Part shown: piece by piece, positions 1 through 11,105 of the stretch
Layout: each line of letters starts with the position of its first letter
How positions within the stretch are numbered: the first letter of the stretch is position 1
Assembly: GCA_963924555.1 (NCBI GenBank)
Contig: OZ004596.1
Location: 3,358,139-3,422,138 of the forward strand
Length of the DNA: 64,000 nucleotides
Direction of reading: 5' to 3'
Source of the DNA: Crambe crambe
Lineage: Eukaryota > Porifera > Demospongiae > Poecilosclerida > Crambeidae
The notes under the pieces: generated by a model
What the model saw: the letters and a program-made list of their open reading frames with translations, nothing else
What the model was told of the DNA's origin: nothing
The model's database searches: none
Program-made: the position numbers and the translations under genes

Positions 1-2759
1 TTTTTAGTGGAGATATTGGAGTCTGTGCCAGGAGTTCCAACATGAAGGGGAGCAGGCACTCAAAATGACTCACCCCCAGAACTTAAGCCATTGGAACATG
101 AAAAATAAGCATTGTGGTTAGTATTATTATCATTATTTGGTTCCACTATTTTGGTTCCAGGTTAACAAGATTGCTTGCTGAATTGATGATGAGTGGGATT
201 TGGTCACTTGCTTGTGTGAAGAGGTGATAGCTACATACATGCTTGCATCATACATCTGATCCACTAATACTGTTCATTTCCAGCATCATTCAGAGTTGTT
301 ACAGATAGTGAAACCATTTGATATGGTGTATAAGTTAACGACCACTAAATTCAGACCAATGGACACGATTGCTTACAACTCTCCATTCATTCTGATGACT
401 GAACTTTGTTCTACTTCTCCATGGGACCTCCTCATCATGGACTCCAAGTTTGAGCCAGTGAGTGCTGTACAATCAAAGTGGAGTCCCTCAGCCTCTGATA
501 AAAAGAAATCCTTTAAAGGATACACTTTTGTAGGACCACTTGATTTCATGTATGAAGTGTAGTCAGCCCTCCCTCCACTTAAGTTCTGTTGTTTGGAATA
601 GAGTGATTCCACTGCTTTTACTGCTAGTATTATTTCTGTTACAGAGTGATAGTGTTCAGTATGTCGGAGAGAATTCTTCACAAGTACAAGACTGTAAGTC
701 ATGCACATGCAGGATGATCAATCATTGATGTCCCACCAGTTTGTGGATAATATCCTTGCCAGTTCAATAGGGATTCCTATGACCTTTATACAACAATAGT
801 AAAAGTGCAAACTCAATAGGATAATGTGGGACAACAGATGTGTTCAACTATCAGGAAGTACATTTTCATTTGTATCATTTCCTCTTATACAGACAGGATT
901 AACCACTGATGAGTATGCAGGATGTATATTTCATGCTTCCTTTAATGATTAAAGCTTATTGATAAATTAGATGTTCTAACTCCTGTATTCTGTACTTTTG
1001 ACAACATACATAGTATGTAACCTCATTTACATAAAATTGATCATATATGAGGGGGTTTCCGAGCCAGTCACACCTACCAGATAATGCCAGTCAAGTCAGT
1101 GAGATCACTTTAACATGACATTACTAGGTGACAGGTCAATTGCTAGGAAGGCCCCCCCCCCTTTCACTTACCCTCATTTTATAAGTATCTGTTTATTAAC
1201 CCTCAGTGCATGCGCAAAGGTAACTTAGTCATGTCTATTACCTGTTATTTTTGGTCTAGATGATACTGTCCTATGTTTAAATTTCCTAGATAATATTTTT
1301 GATAAAGGTTTTATGATACAAAGAAGGCAAGATTTTTTTGTGCTGCCATTGGTGTGTGCCACACCCCCTACTCCACATGTGATGCATAGGTGTGGTGTCC
1401 ATGACTTGTCCTGATATTGGTATACTTTCTTAGCGAGTGCCTGATGTTATGCTGAGGGCTTAGTACCACTGTACTCCTTTCTGCTGTTATCAGTGCCAGC
1501 CATTTGAATAATGCCTGGATTGAGTTATGATAGAAAATACTCCAATGGGACAATCCTACTTAGAGAGTACTATCATACTCTCCAGGGGCAGAAACACCAC
1601 AAGAAAAGTGGGGGGGCTGGTGGCACACGCCACAATGTACTAATAATACATGTATATTATTCAATTATCAACTATCAAAAAGTGGGGGGGCTAGAGCCCC
1701 CCCCCAGTATCTCTGCCACTGTTCTCGCTGCCATGACTCACCTGACTCGCCCATGAGGACAGAGAGGCGAGCTTTCATGCCGTATTGTGTAGACAGTTGT
1801 TTTTTTGCAGTGCTATTGACCATTGATTTTTTTGAGACTGGAGGTGTGGTAGGGCCTCATGCAGTCCCTATACCATACCCCTATACCACACCCCCATGGT
1901 GTGGTATACTGCATTAATGGGTCTTTTTTTGTTTGTTTTTGTTTTTCAGTGGAAATGGATCCTAAAGATAGAGCTACAGAATGTTACTGCCTCCTGGCCC
2001 AGAGTAATCAAATGCACATGTCATGAGCTAGGAAGAGATCAGCCAACCCTGCATCAAAGATGTTGATCAGTGTTGGTGTCATTTCCACCTATCATTGCCA
2101 AGTTCCAGACATACACTTTATCTGCAGGTTAGACATAATTCTTGTACTTAGTGTAACTGTTGGTGTGTTTTTCCCCATCAATAAGTTCAGAAGGAAGTGC
2201 TTGTGTGCACGAGGAGTACCATTTTAATGCTTAGAAAAAGTGCATGTTGTAATTGGTGTCAAATGCCTCTATATAAAGCACTCGACCGACTATTCAGCGT
2301 TAGTTATCATCTTCTCTGGGAGGTTGATAAGTAATCCATTGCAAGATGCTATCGCTCCATTTTCAGAATCTCTCGTTTTCCAGATATAGCTACCATCTTA
2401 TGGTCAGATGTTAGAAGTGCTTCCAGTGACTTATACTGTCAGTAACAAGTCCAACCTAATTCAGGAGTTTGAAGTGAAAGTTGGAGCTAGTGATGCCTTT
2501 ATGTACTCTGGAAACAGAATCGTATGTTAATGGACTTGCTAGAATTACTGAATGTTGATTTTCGTCTTCACATCTAAGCACACCTTTGCCATCAATCTGT
2601 TACCAGTTGTCACCGAACTTGTGTCACTGTCAGTCATAGACCTATCATGTCAGCGAGAAAATGCATGAGAAAGGAACTGATCCTTTGCTCAATAACCATT
2701 TACCAACTAGCATTTTGATCAAACCTTCTCCCATCACTGTGAACATGGAAACTCGTTAG
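1..2759 (+). pseudogene. TRAPPC11-like C-terminal exons, copy 0 (head lies left of window)
   Basis: Tail exons of a copy whose head is outside the window. Visible exons are 284-457 (58 codons, HHSELLQIVKPFDM..., matching the KPFDM region of TRAPPC11), 645-693, 1950-2127, about 2367-2521 and about 2574-2759. Three defects are seen. Exon 1950-2127 has an in-frame TGA after the MHMS codons near 2023. Exon 2367-2521 carries a 4-base insertion relative to the next unit. The last exon has lost about 24 bases, including its splice acceptor. The first exon, near 10-120, is also shortened. Known: the TRAPPC11 C-terminus is a beta-rich part of a TRAPP vesicle-tethering complex. Inferred: this copy cannot make the normal C-terminus. 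Confidence 0.7.
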
Positions 2760-3209
2760 ATTTGGAGCCATAGTAATTATTTTTGTGGATTAAGCCTATT
2801 GTAATAAGGTTTTGTGTTTGCTCTTACTATAGCTATTTTATTTGAACTGACCAATCAGATTGCTCAATTGTGAGTAGGACCTATTTAACGGTTTGTCCAG
2901 ACATGAGTTATATGCCATGGAAATAATTATGTTAGAACAGTGCAAAAGTGTGTACCTCTAGCTAGCAAGGACAACGAATTATTTTTGCTCAAAGCCACTA
3001 GCTAGTTAACATATGTTAACCTTACAGTATCAACTATAGCTAGATAATGAATAACTTTGGCAGGAAGTGATTAATTCATTATGTGGGATCTAGTTTACAT
3101 GCTAAAGTATTTCTTCAACCGGAAGATGTGCTAGCCACTTCCTGTACTTAAACCAGTCTAGACAGGAAGATTCAGAGACACTGACATCGAATCATGATTT
3201 AGCAGGGAA

Positions 3210-3217
3210 TATAAAAG
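3210..3217 (+). promoter_or_regulatory. TATA box of array copy 1
   Basis: TATAAAAG lies 110 bp before the ATG at 3320, followed by a 5' leader that is nearly identical in all copies. The box is perfectly kept in all six units, which argues for a functional inducible or tissue-specific core promoter. The transcription start is inferred to be about 30 bp downstream. Confidence 0.85.
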
Positions 3218-3319
3218 GGTGACTCCTGCAGCTGAGAATGCATAACCAGCGAGTAAAGCAATCAATAAAGCATCAATCCATAACTACAACCAACCATCTC
3301 TCTCCTATAACTACTAATC

Positions 3320-5716
3320 ATGAGCACTCAAGTCAGGATGGTCAAGAATGTTCTCACACGAACATTTCTCACATACAATGGCTCAACTGTTGCAACAACT
3401 CCTAACCAGAATGATTCAGGTTAGTAATAGCTACAGATTAGAGTCCACAGTTGCATTGATGGTGACATCATGTTTGTCTTTTACAGATAATTTCGTCCTG
3501 CATGACTTTGGAACGTCCAGATTCCTGAGGACTTACGCAGACTCTACCATCCAAATACATGCACAATCACTGGACAACTGCCAACATCAATTTGTTCTCT
3601 CTTCCACTGGTAGCCATGTGACCATCACTCCTGATGGAATGAGTAAATCTATCAGATTATACATCACTGATGCAACTGGGCAGAAGTTATACTTCAAAGT
3701 TAATATAACCGGTACTGTCAGTCTTGAATGTCAAGATGTCTTTGATAATGTAAGTTCATTAGCTGAACTGGTAATGGTGGTCACACTTTAAAATTTAAAC
3801 TTCATTGCAGGCTGGACCATTTGAAAAGAAGCAATTCGACTTTGACATAGTTGGAGTTTCCACAAATATATTGGTATAACTGAATCAGGCTAGTTAAAAA
3901 AAGAGCATCATATCACTATCAGAACGTGTAACTACAGGTTCATGTACAATCAGAAACGTTGTCATTAATTATTATTTTTATTTGAAAGATCAATTTTCAA
4001 TATCAAATCTTATTGCGTTGCTACTGCTAACGTGTATGATAAAAGGTTGGCAATTTGCATGGAATTTTCGAGTAGCTGATGAACAAAATAGAATCAGTGT
4101 CATGTGACACATAATCCTGTAGTCATGGCAGCAAGTTAAATTTTAGCAGCTAATAATTGCTTTTCACCCTCACCAGTATAGTGTAGGTGACCTACCACTA
4201 AGTCAGGTGACTGACAACTAAGTCAGGTGACCACTAATTTATGTGTAAACTCCCAAATTCATCTCCCCATCACCTTGAGTTATAGTTAGTGAATTCGTGG
4301 AATCCATGTGGATATGCTACTTGCAGGATCCAGCCACGCCCCTCATTCATCTCAATCACTTTAGAGCATTCTAACCCTGCTTTGATGGGAGAGTACTATG
4401 CTGTCACAGTGGGTGTTGTTAAAAAGGAACAGACTCCAATAACAGACCTCAACATTGAAGTGTCCTTACCAGAATTACTCAATGAGACTGAGCCACAAGG
4501 TATTGTATAGTAATCGTTGCCTCTTAACTTTTTTTATGTCAATTAATAAATCAGAATAATAATATTCCAGTTTGCTAGAAGTTGGAAGTTTCTAGTCCTT
4601 GAAATTTATTGACCTTTTCTACTACACTTTGTACTACCCGATGGGTCTGAACTTTGTACTACCCTGACTGGTCTGAACTTGTACTGCATGTGGTGGATTG
4701 ATGATTGCCAAATTTGGTAACCTTAGCTAAATGATCATTTAAATGTACACAAGTAGGATCACTGGTCACTTATATCTCAGCACATGAATGAATTACTACC
4801 TATGAGCCCAGATATCTAAACCTGAGACTGGGAGCCACGAGGAATTCGTGTGTGCATTGTGTGCATATGCAACACAGAGTAGAACGAGTTGTAGCTAAAA
4901 TAACCACGAAGTTTGCCCCCCCCCCCCCCCCCCCCACATACCAACTATTGTGGATTAATTAATGACACATTACTTATGCAGTTACTTCCGGGGGTCCAAG
5001 CTGTGACTGACCATCCATGAAAATTACCCACCCACAAATAATATCATGTCCCCCCAAAACATGAAATTTTCACCCTAGCATGCATAATTCTGAGGTATTA
5101 GCTAAGCAATGTGATCAGATTCGTGATCATTTTGGTATTGATCAGATTATTTGTGGTTCAATAAGTGTAGCTAGAGAGGAGAGTTTCTTCTGAGCTAGGG
5201 ATTGAAGTGCCTGCTACAGTGTACTTTTCAGCCTGCAGATGAAAAGTGACATATCTTGCAGGGGTTTCAGCCTGCAGATGAGCAGCATTACGAGTCGACA
5301 TGTCTTGCAGCCTCTCTCAGGGGTTTCAGCCTGCAGACGAGCAGCATAATGAGCTGACAGCACACAGACAAGCAGCTTTCTGCTTCATGAAAGCCCTTGC
5401 TTGAAGCTTTTGCTTCTTTTCCTCATTCTGCAGCAACCATAAATAGCTAGCTAGATAGCACACCCAAGCCAGTAGCTACTTACTGCCTACCTCAATTCAT
5501 CTTCTGATTCAAGATTTCTCTCTGATTTTCAGAGAAGGTTTCCTACTTCTTTTAGACATGTTGTGATCCATTATTGAAGTATACTGCAAGTAGATATGGA
5601 ATCCATAAACTGAAGTAGGATCTTGCATGCTTGCTGTATAATGTTGATGTCATGACCGTAAAGTTGCTGAATTAGTTTATAAATCGAGTGACTATTCTTC
5701 AGATTTTTTTGTGTGT

Positions 5717-5747
<31 letters not shown>

Positions 5748-8700
5748 GGGGGGGGTACATATACATATATACATGCCAACCATGATCACTTTACCCCTTG
5801 CTGCTGCGGGGTAACAAATAAATGGTGTGATGTAGGGATCACTGAATGCAAGGATGAAGTCAAATCTGAGTACACATGCACAAAATACACGATATTTAGC
5901 TACTGCTGCTCAGCGTTTAGGTACTGAGATATGTACTGACCTGCTGCTAGTTGCATCAGTGTTATAGTGCAAAATTAACCTGACACTTGTGCAGCCAGCT
6001 GTCTGCATCAGTGTCAGAATGATGGAGAGTATATAGCCTCATTCCTATATCTCTTTTTTCTTTGCAGGGGGAGGTATGGGGGGGGGGGGGGGGGGGGGGG
6101 GGGTACAAGGCTAGGAGCTGAAGCCTAAACTATGCTTATGTAAGCACCTGTACACAGGTCCAAGGTGAATGTGAATGAACTTTAGAGTATTACTCCCACT
6201 CTGGTCTTATCATGACCACACCACTGATATAAAATTTCATGTTGAGAAGAATAATTTGTGGCTTGACTTTATAATTTATCAAGGGCCAACACCAAGTAGA
6301 AAAATTATAAGAAGAAACAAAGTGGATAATTTTTCCCCGCTGTGCATGTGCAGCAAGGGGTTAAGCAATCGGTTGGGATTCACTATAGTTATATTATGTC
6401 TGTGCCAGACGCACTAATTCAACACTTATTGCTCATACTTAAGTTTTCTGGAAGCCATAATGCTGATAGCATAAAGAACAGTCTCTTGGTGCATATTTTT
6501 CTTGCTGGCTCCACCTCCAAGGTTATCAATCCTGCCAGATATAGATTGCACATGCTAAAATATTAATTACGCATTAAAATTAATGATCCTTACCAGCTGA
6601 ATGAGTACAGGCTTATTACAGCGAGGGGCATTGAACTGTATGAGCTCTGTATGAGCTCTGAGGATTGGTAAAGGTTTGTTTGTTCATTTATTTATTTATT
6701 GCTTTTTTTTAGTGGAGATATTGGAGTCTGTACCAAGAGATTCATCCCTCCTGTCTCTCACCGGACCAGGCACTCAAAATGACTCACTCCCAGTTAGAGA
6801 AAGCTCAAGCACATACAAGAAAACACTCCATCTCTGTTCTCATGCCATTGGAACAAGAAAAATAACCATTGTGGTGAGTATTTTATTTGGTTCCACTATT
6901 CATACATCTGATCCACTAATACTGTTCATTTCCAGCATCATTCAGAGTTGTTACAGATAGTGAAACCATTTGATATGGTGTACAAGTTAATGACCACTGA
7001 ATTCAGACCAATGGACACGATTGCTTACAACTCTCCATTCATTCTGATGACTGAACTTAGCTCTACTTCTCCATGGGACCTCCTCATCGTGGACTCCAAG
7101 TTTGAGCCAGTGAGTGCTGTACAATCAAAGTGGAGTCCCTCAGCCTCTGATAAAAAGAAATCCTTTAAAGCATACGCTTTTGTAGGACCACTTGATTTCA
7201 TGTATGAAGTGTAGTCAGCCCTCCCTCCACTTAAGTTCTGTTGTTTGGAATAGAGTGATTCCACTGTTTTTACTGCTAGTATTATTTCTGTTACAGAGTG
7301 ATAGTGTTCAGTATGTGGGAGAGAATTCTTCACAAGTACAAGACTGTAAGTCATGCACCTGCAGGATGATCAATCATTGATGTCCCACCAGTTTGTGGAT
7401 AATATCCTTGCCAGTTCAATAGGGACTCCTATGACCTTTATACAACAATAGTAAAAGTGCAAACTCAATAGGATAATGTGGGGCAACAGATGTGTTCAAC
7501 TATCAGGAAGTACATTTTCATTTGTATCATAACCACTATAAAGATTATACTCTACAGTGATGAGTATGCAGGATGTATATTTCATGCTTCCTTTAATGAT
7601 TAAAGCTTATTGATAAATTAAATGTCCTAACTCCTGTATTCTGTAACCTCATTTTACATAAAATTGGTCATATATGAGGGGGTTTCCGAGCCAGTCACAC
7701 CTACCAAATAGTGCCTGTCAAGTCAGTGAGATCACTTTAACATGACATTACTAGGTGACAGGTCAATTGCTAGGAAGGCCCTCCCTTTCACTTACCCTCA
7801 TTTTAACCCTCAGTGCATGTGCAAAGGTAACTTAGTCATGTCTATTACCTGTTATTTTTGGTCTAGATGATACCGTCCTATGTTTAAATTGTCTAGATAA
7901 TATTTTTGATACAATACAAAGAAGGCAAGATTTTTTTGTGCTGCCATTGGTGTGTGCCACACCCCCTACTCCACATGGGCATGCACAAGCAACTATCACA
8001 GTTGAACTTCGAATTCTATGTGATGCATAGGTGTGGTGTCCATGACTTGTCCTGATATTAGTATACTTTCTTAGCGAGTGCCTGAAGTTATGCTGAGGGC
8101 TTAGTACCACTGTACTTTCTGCTGTTATCAGTGCCAGCCATTTGAATAATGCCTGGATTGAGTTATGATAGAAAATACTCCAATGGGACAATCCTACTTA
8201 GAGAGTACTATCATACTCTCCAGGGGCAGAAATACCACAAAGAAAAAAAGGGGGGGGGAGGGGGGGGGGGGGGGGGGGGGGGCTGGTGGCACACGCCGCA
8301 ATGTACTAATAATACATGTATATTATTCAATTATCAACTATCAAAAAGTGGGGGGGCTAGAGCCCCATGCCCCCCCCAGTATCTCTGCCACTGTTCTCGC
8401 TGCCATGACTCACCTGACTCACCCATGAGGACAGAGAGGCGAGCTTTCATGCCGTATTGTGTAGACAGTTGTTTTTTTGCAGTGCTATTGACCATTGATT
8501 TTTTTGAGACTGGAGGGGTGTGGTATAGGGGTATGGTATAGGGACTGCATGAGGGTGTGATATACAGCATTAATGGGTGTTGTTTTTTCAGTGGAAATGG
8601 ATCCTAAAGATAGAGCTACAGAATGTTACTGCCTCCTGGCCCAGAGTAATCGGATGCATGCATCATTAGCTAGGAACATATGGAAGAGATCAGCCGACCC

Positions 8701-9441
8701 TGCATCAAAGAATTTAATCAGTGTTAGTGTCATTTCCACCTATCATTGCCAAGTTCCAGACATTCACTTTATCTGCAGGTTAGACATAATTCTTGTACTT
8801 AGTGTAACTGTTGGTATGTTTTTCCCCATCAATAAGTTCAGAAGGAAGTGCTTATGTGCACGAGGAGTACACGTAATACCATTTTAATGCTTAGAAAAAG
8901 TGCATGTCGTAAACATGCACTATATTTGGTGTCAAATGCCTCTATATAAAGCACTCGACCAACTATTCAGCATTAGTTATCATCTTCTCTGGGAGGTTGA
9001 TAAGTAATCCATTGCAAGATGCTATTGCTCCATTTTCAGAATCTCTCGTTTTCCAGATATACCATCTTATGGTAGAAGTGCTTCCAGTGACTTATACTGT
9101 CAGTAGCAAGTCCAACCTAATTCAGGAGTTTGAAGTGAAAGTTGGAGCTAGTGATGCTTTTATGTACTCTGGAAACAGAATCGTATGTTAATGGACTTGC
9201 TAGGATTACTGAATGTTGATTTTTGTCTTCACAGATTAAATTTCGGATCCTTCCAGCATCTAAGCACACCTTTGCCATCAATCTGTTACCAGTTGTCACC
9301 GAACTCGTGTCACTGTCAGTCATAGACCTATCATGTCAGCGAGAAACTGAGAAAGGAACTGACCCTTTGCTCAACAACTGTTTACCAACTAGCATTTTGA
9401 TCAAACCTTCTCCCATCACTGTGAACATGGAAACTCATTAG
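3320..9441 (+). CDS. TRAPPC11 C-terminal-half-like protein, array copy 1 (most complete; frame broken in penultimate exon)
   Basis: Exons: 3320-3419, 3487-3749, 3811-3873, 4334-4499, 6713-6873, 6936-7109, 7297-7345, 8592-8778, 9040-9182 and 9235-9441. The phases of all junctions agree. The head (exons 1-3, 142 codons, starting MSTQVRMVKN) leads into a gryzun-like exon (NPALMGEYYAVTVGVV). Later exons carry KPFDM, SPWDLLIV, TECYCLLAQ, WKRS, LPVTYTV, SDAFMYSG and LPTSILIKPSP, all resembling the TRAPPC11 C-terminus in order. Exon 9040-9182 lacks 8 bases present in copy 0, so translation should stop within it. The donor after exon 3 reads GTATAA, so retaining that intron ends the protein at 143 aa with TAA (3877-3879). 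A complete TRAPPC11 is about 1100 aa, so this is a detached C-terminal half with its own promoter. The TRAPPC11 identity of the head exons is less sure than that of the tail. Confidence 0.65.
5711..5755 (+). repeat. (GT)10 followed by G25
   Basis: A dinucleotide run passes directly into a poly-G tract. The same site in copy 3 (about 17708-17720) has only about six G, so the tract expanded or contracted between near-identical copies. Confidence 0.9.
6078..6103 (+). repeat. Poly-G tract (26 G)
   Basis: Homopolymer in the long intron of copy 1. The matching site in copy 3 (about 18040-18055) is short and interrupted (GAGGGAGGGGGGG). Confidence 0.9.
8250..8282 (+). repeat. Poly-G tract interrupted once
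   Basis: Nine G, one A and 23 G lie in the intron before exon 8592-8778 of copy 1. The matching position in copy 0 (near 1600) has only seven G. Confidence 0.9.
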
Positions 9442-9902
9442 ATTTGGAGCCATAGTAATTATTTTTGTGGATTAAGCCTATTGTAATAAGGTTTGTGTCT
9501 GCTCTTACTATAGCTATTTTATTTGAACTGACCAATCAGATTGCTCAATTGTGAGTAGGACCTATTTAACGGTTTGTCCAGACATGAGTTATATGCCATG
9601 GAAATAATTATGTTAGAACAGTGCAAAAGTGTGTACCTCTAGCTAGCAAGGACAACGAATTATTTTTGCTCAAAGCCACTAGCTAGTTAACATATGTTAA
9701 CCTTACAGTATCAACTATAGCTAGATAATTAATAACTTTGGCAGGAAGTGATTAATTCATTATGTGGGATCTAGTTTACATGCTAAAGTATTTCTTCAAC
9801 CGGAAGATGTACTAGCCACTTCCTGTACTTAAACCTCAAAGTACAGTCTAGACAGGAAGATTCAGGAAATCTTCTAGAGACACTGCATGCTTTAGCAGGG
9901 AA

Positions 9903-9910
9903 TATAAAAG
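9903..9910 (+). promoter_or_regulatory. TATA box of array copy 2
   Basis: TATAAAAG lies 110 bp before the ATG at 10013, in the same context as copy 1. Confidence 0.85.
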
Positions 9911-11105
9911 GGTGACTCCTGCAGCTGAGAATGCATAACCAGCGAGTAAAGCAATCAATAAAGCATCAATCCATAACTACAACCAACCATCTCTCTCCTA
10001 TAACTACTAATCATGAGCACTCAAGTCAGGATGGTCAAGAATGTTCTCACACGAACATTTCTCACATACAACGGCTCAACTGTTGCAACAACTCCTAACC
10101 AGAATGATTCAGGTTAGTAATAGCTACAGATTAGAGTCCACAGTTGCATTGATGGCGACATCATGTTTGTCTTTTACAGATAATTTCGTCCTGCATGACT
10201 TTGGAACGTCCAGATTCCTGAGGACTTACGCAGACTCTACCATACAAATACATGCACAATCACTGGACAACTGCCAACATCAATTTGTTCTCTCTTCCAC
10301 TGGCAGCCATGTGACCATCACTCCTGATGGAAGGAGTAAGTCTATCAGATTATACATCACTGATGCAACTGGGCAGAAGTTATACTTCAAAGTGAATATA
10401 ACCGGTGCTGTCAGTCTCGAATGCCAAGATGTCTTTGATAATGTAAGTTCATTAGCTGCACTGGTGATAATGGTCACACTTTAAAATTTAAACTTCATTG
10501 CAGGCTGGACCATTCGAAAAGAAGCAATTTGATTTTGACATAGTTGGAGTTTCCACAAATACATTAGTATAACTGAATCAGGCTAGTTAAAAAAAGAGCA
10601 TCAATATCACTATCAGAATGTGTAACCACAGGTTCATGAACAATCAGAAACGCTGTCATTAATTATTATTTTTATAGCATTTTTTTGAAAGATCAGTTTT
10701 CAATATCAAATCTTATTGCATTGCTACTGCTAATGTGCATGATAATTGTGATAAAAGGTTCATGTTATTGTCAACTTGGCAATTTAGCAGCCTTTATTCT
10801 GACCACCAGTATAGTGTAGGTGACCTACTAAGTCAGGTGACCTACCACTAGGTCAGGTGACTGACTACTAAGTCAGGTGACTACTGATTCATGTGTAAAC
10901 TCCTAAATTCATCTCCCAATCACCTTGAGTTATAGTTAGCCACGCCCTTCATTCATCTCAGTCAATATAGAGCATTCTAACCCTGCTTTGATGGGAGAGT
11001 ACTATGCTGTCACAGTGGGTGTCGTTAACAAGGAACAGACTCCAATAACAGACTTCAACATTGAAGTGTCCTTACCAGAATCACTCGGTGAGACTGAGCC
11101 TCAAG

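Larger units (their letters stand above)
4500..6712 (+). other. Long intron of copy 1 with invertible segments and simple repeats
   Basis: No coding signal seen. It holds a C20 run (4916-4935), a 188-bp segment (5016-5203) that is inverted in copy 3, a segment of about 0.65 kb (about 5225-5880) that is inverted in copies 2 and 4, a (GT)n-G25 tract (5711-5755) and a G26 run (6078-6103). Short imperfect repeats around CAGCCTGCAGATGAGCAGC occur at 5229-5345. Confidence 0.8.

Noticed and set aside
373-708. Minus-strand frames repeated in every array unit (for example 373-708, 7025-7354, 19272-19592)
   Set aside because: They are the reverse of the conserved tail exons and break at exon edges.
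3348-3791. Single-exon 147-codon reading of the array head
   Set aside because: It starts in another frame at 3348 and reads through intron 1. The spliced model from 3320 with GT-AG introns and agreeing phases is better supported in all six copies.
5571-5927. Open frames translating Pro- or Gly-rich and VCVCV peptides
   Set aside because: They are read through the (GT)n and poly-G tracts; low-complexity by-products. The same holds for 8149-8541, 26508-26720 and 40376-40621 outside the HAUS8 exon.
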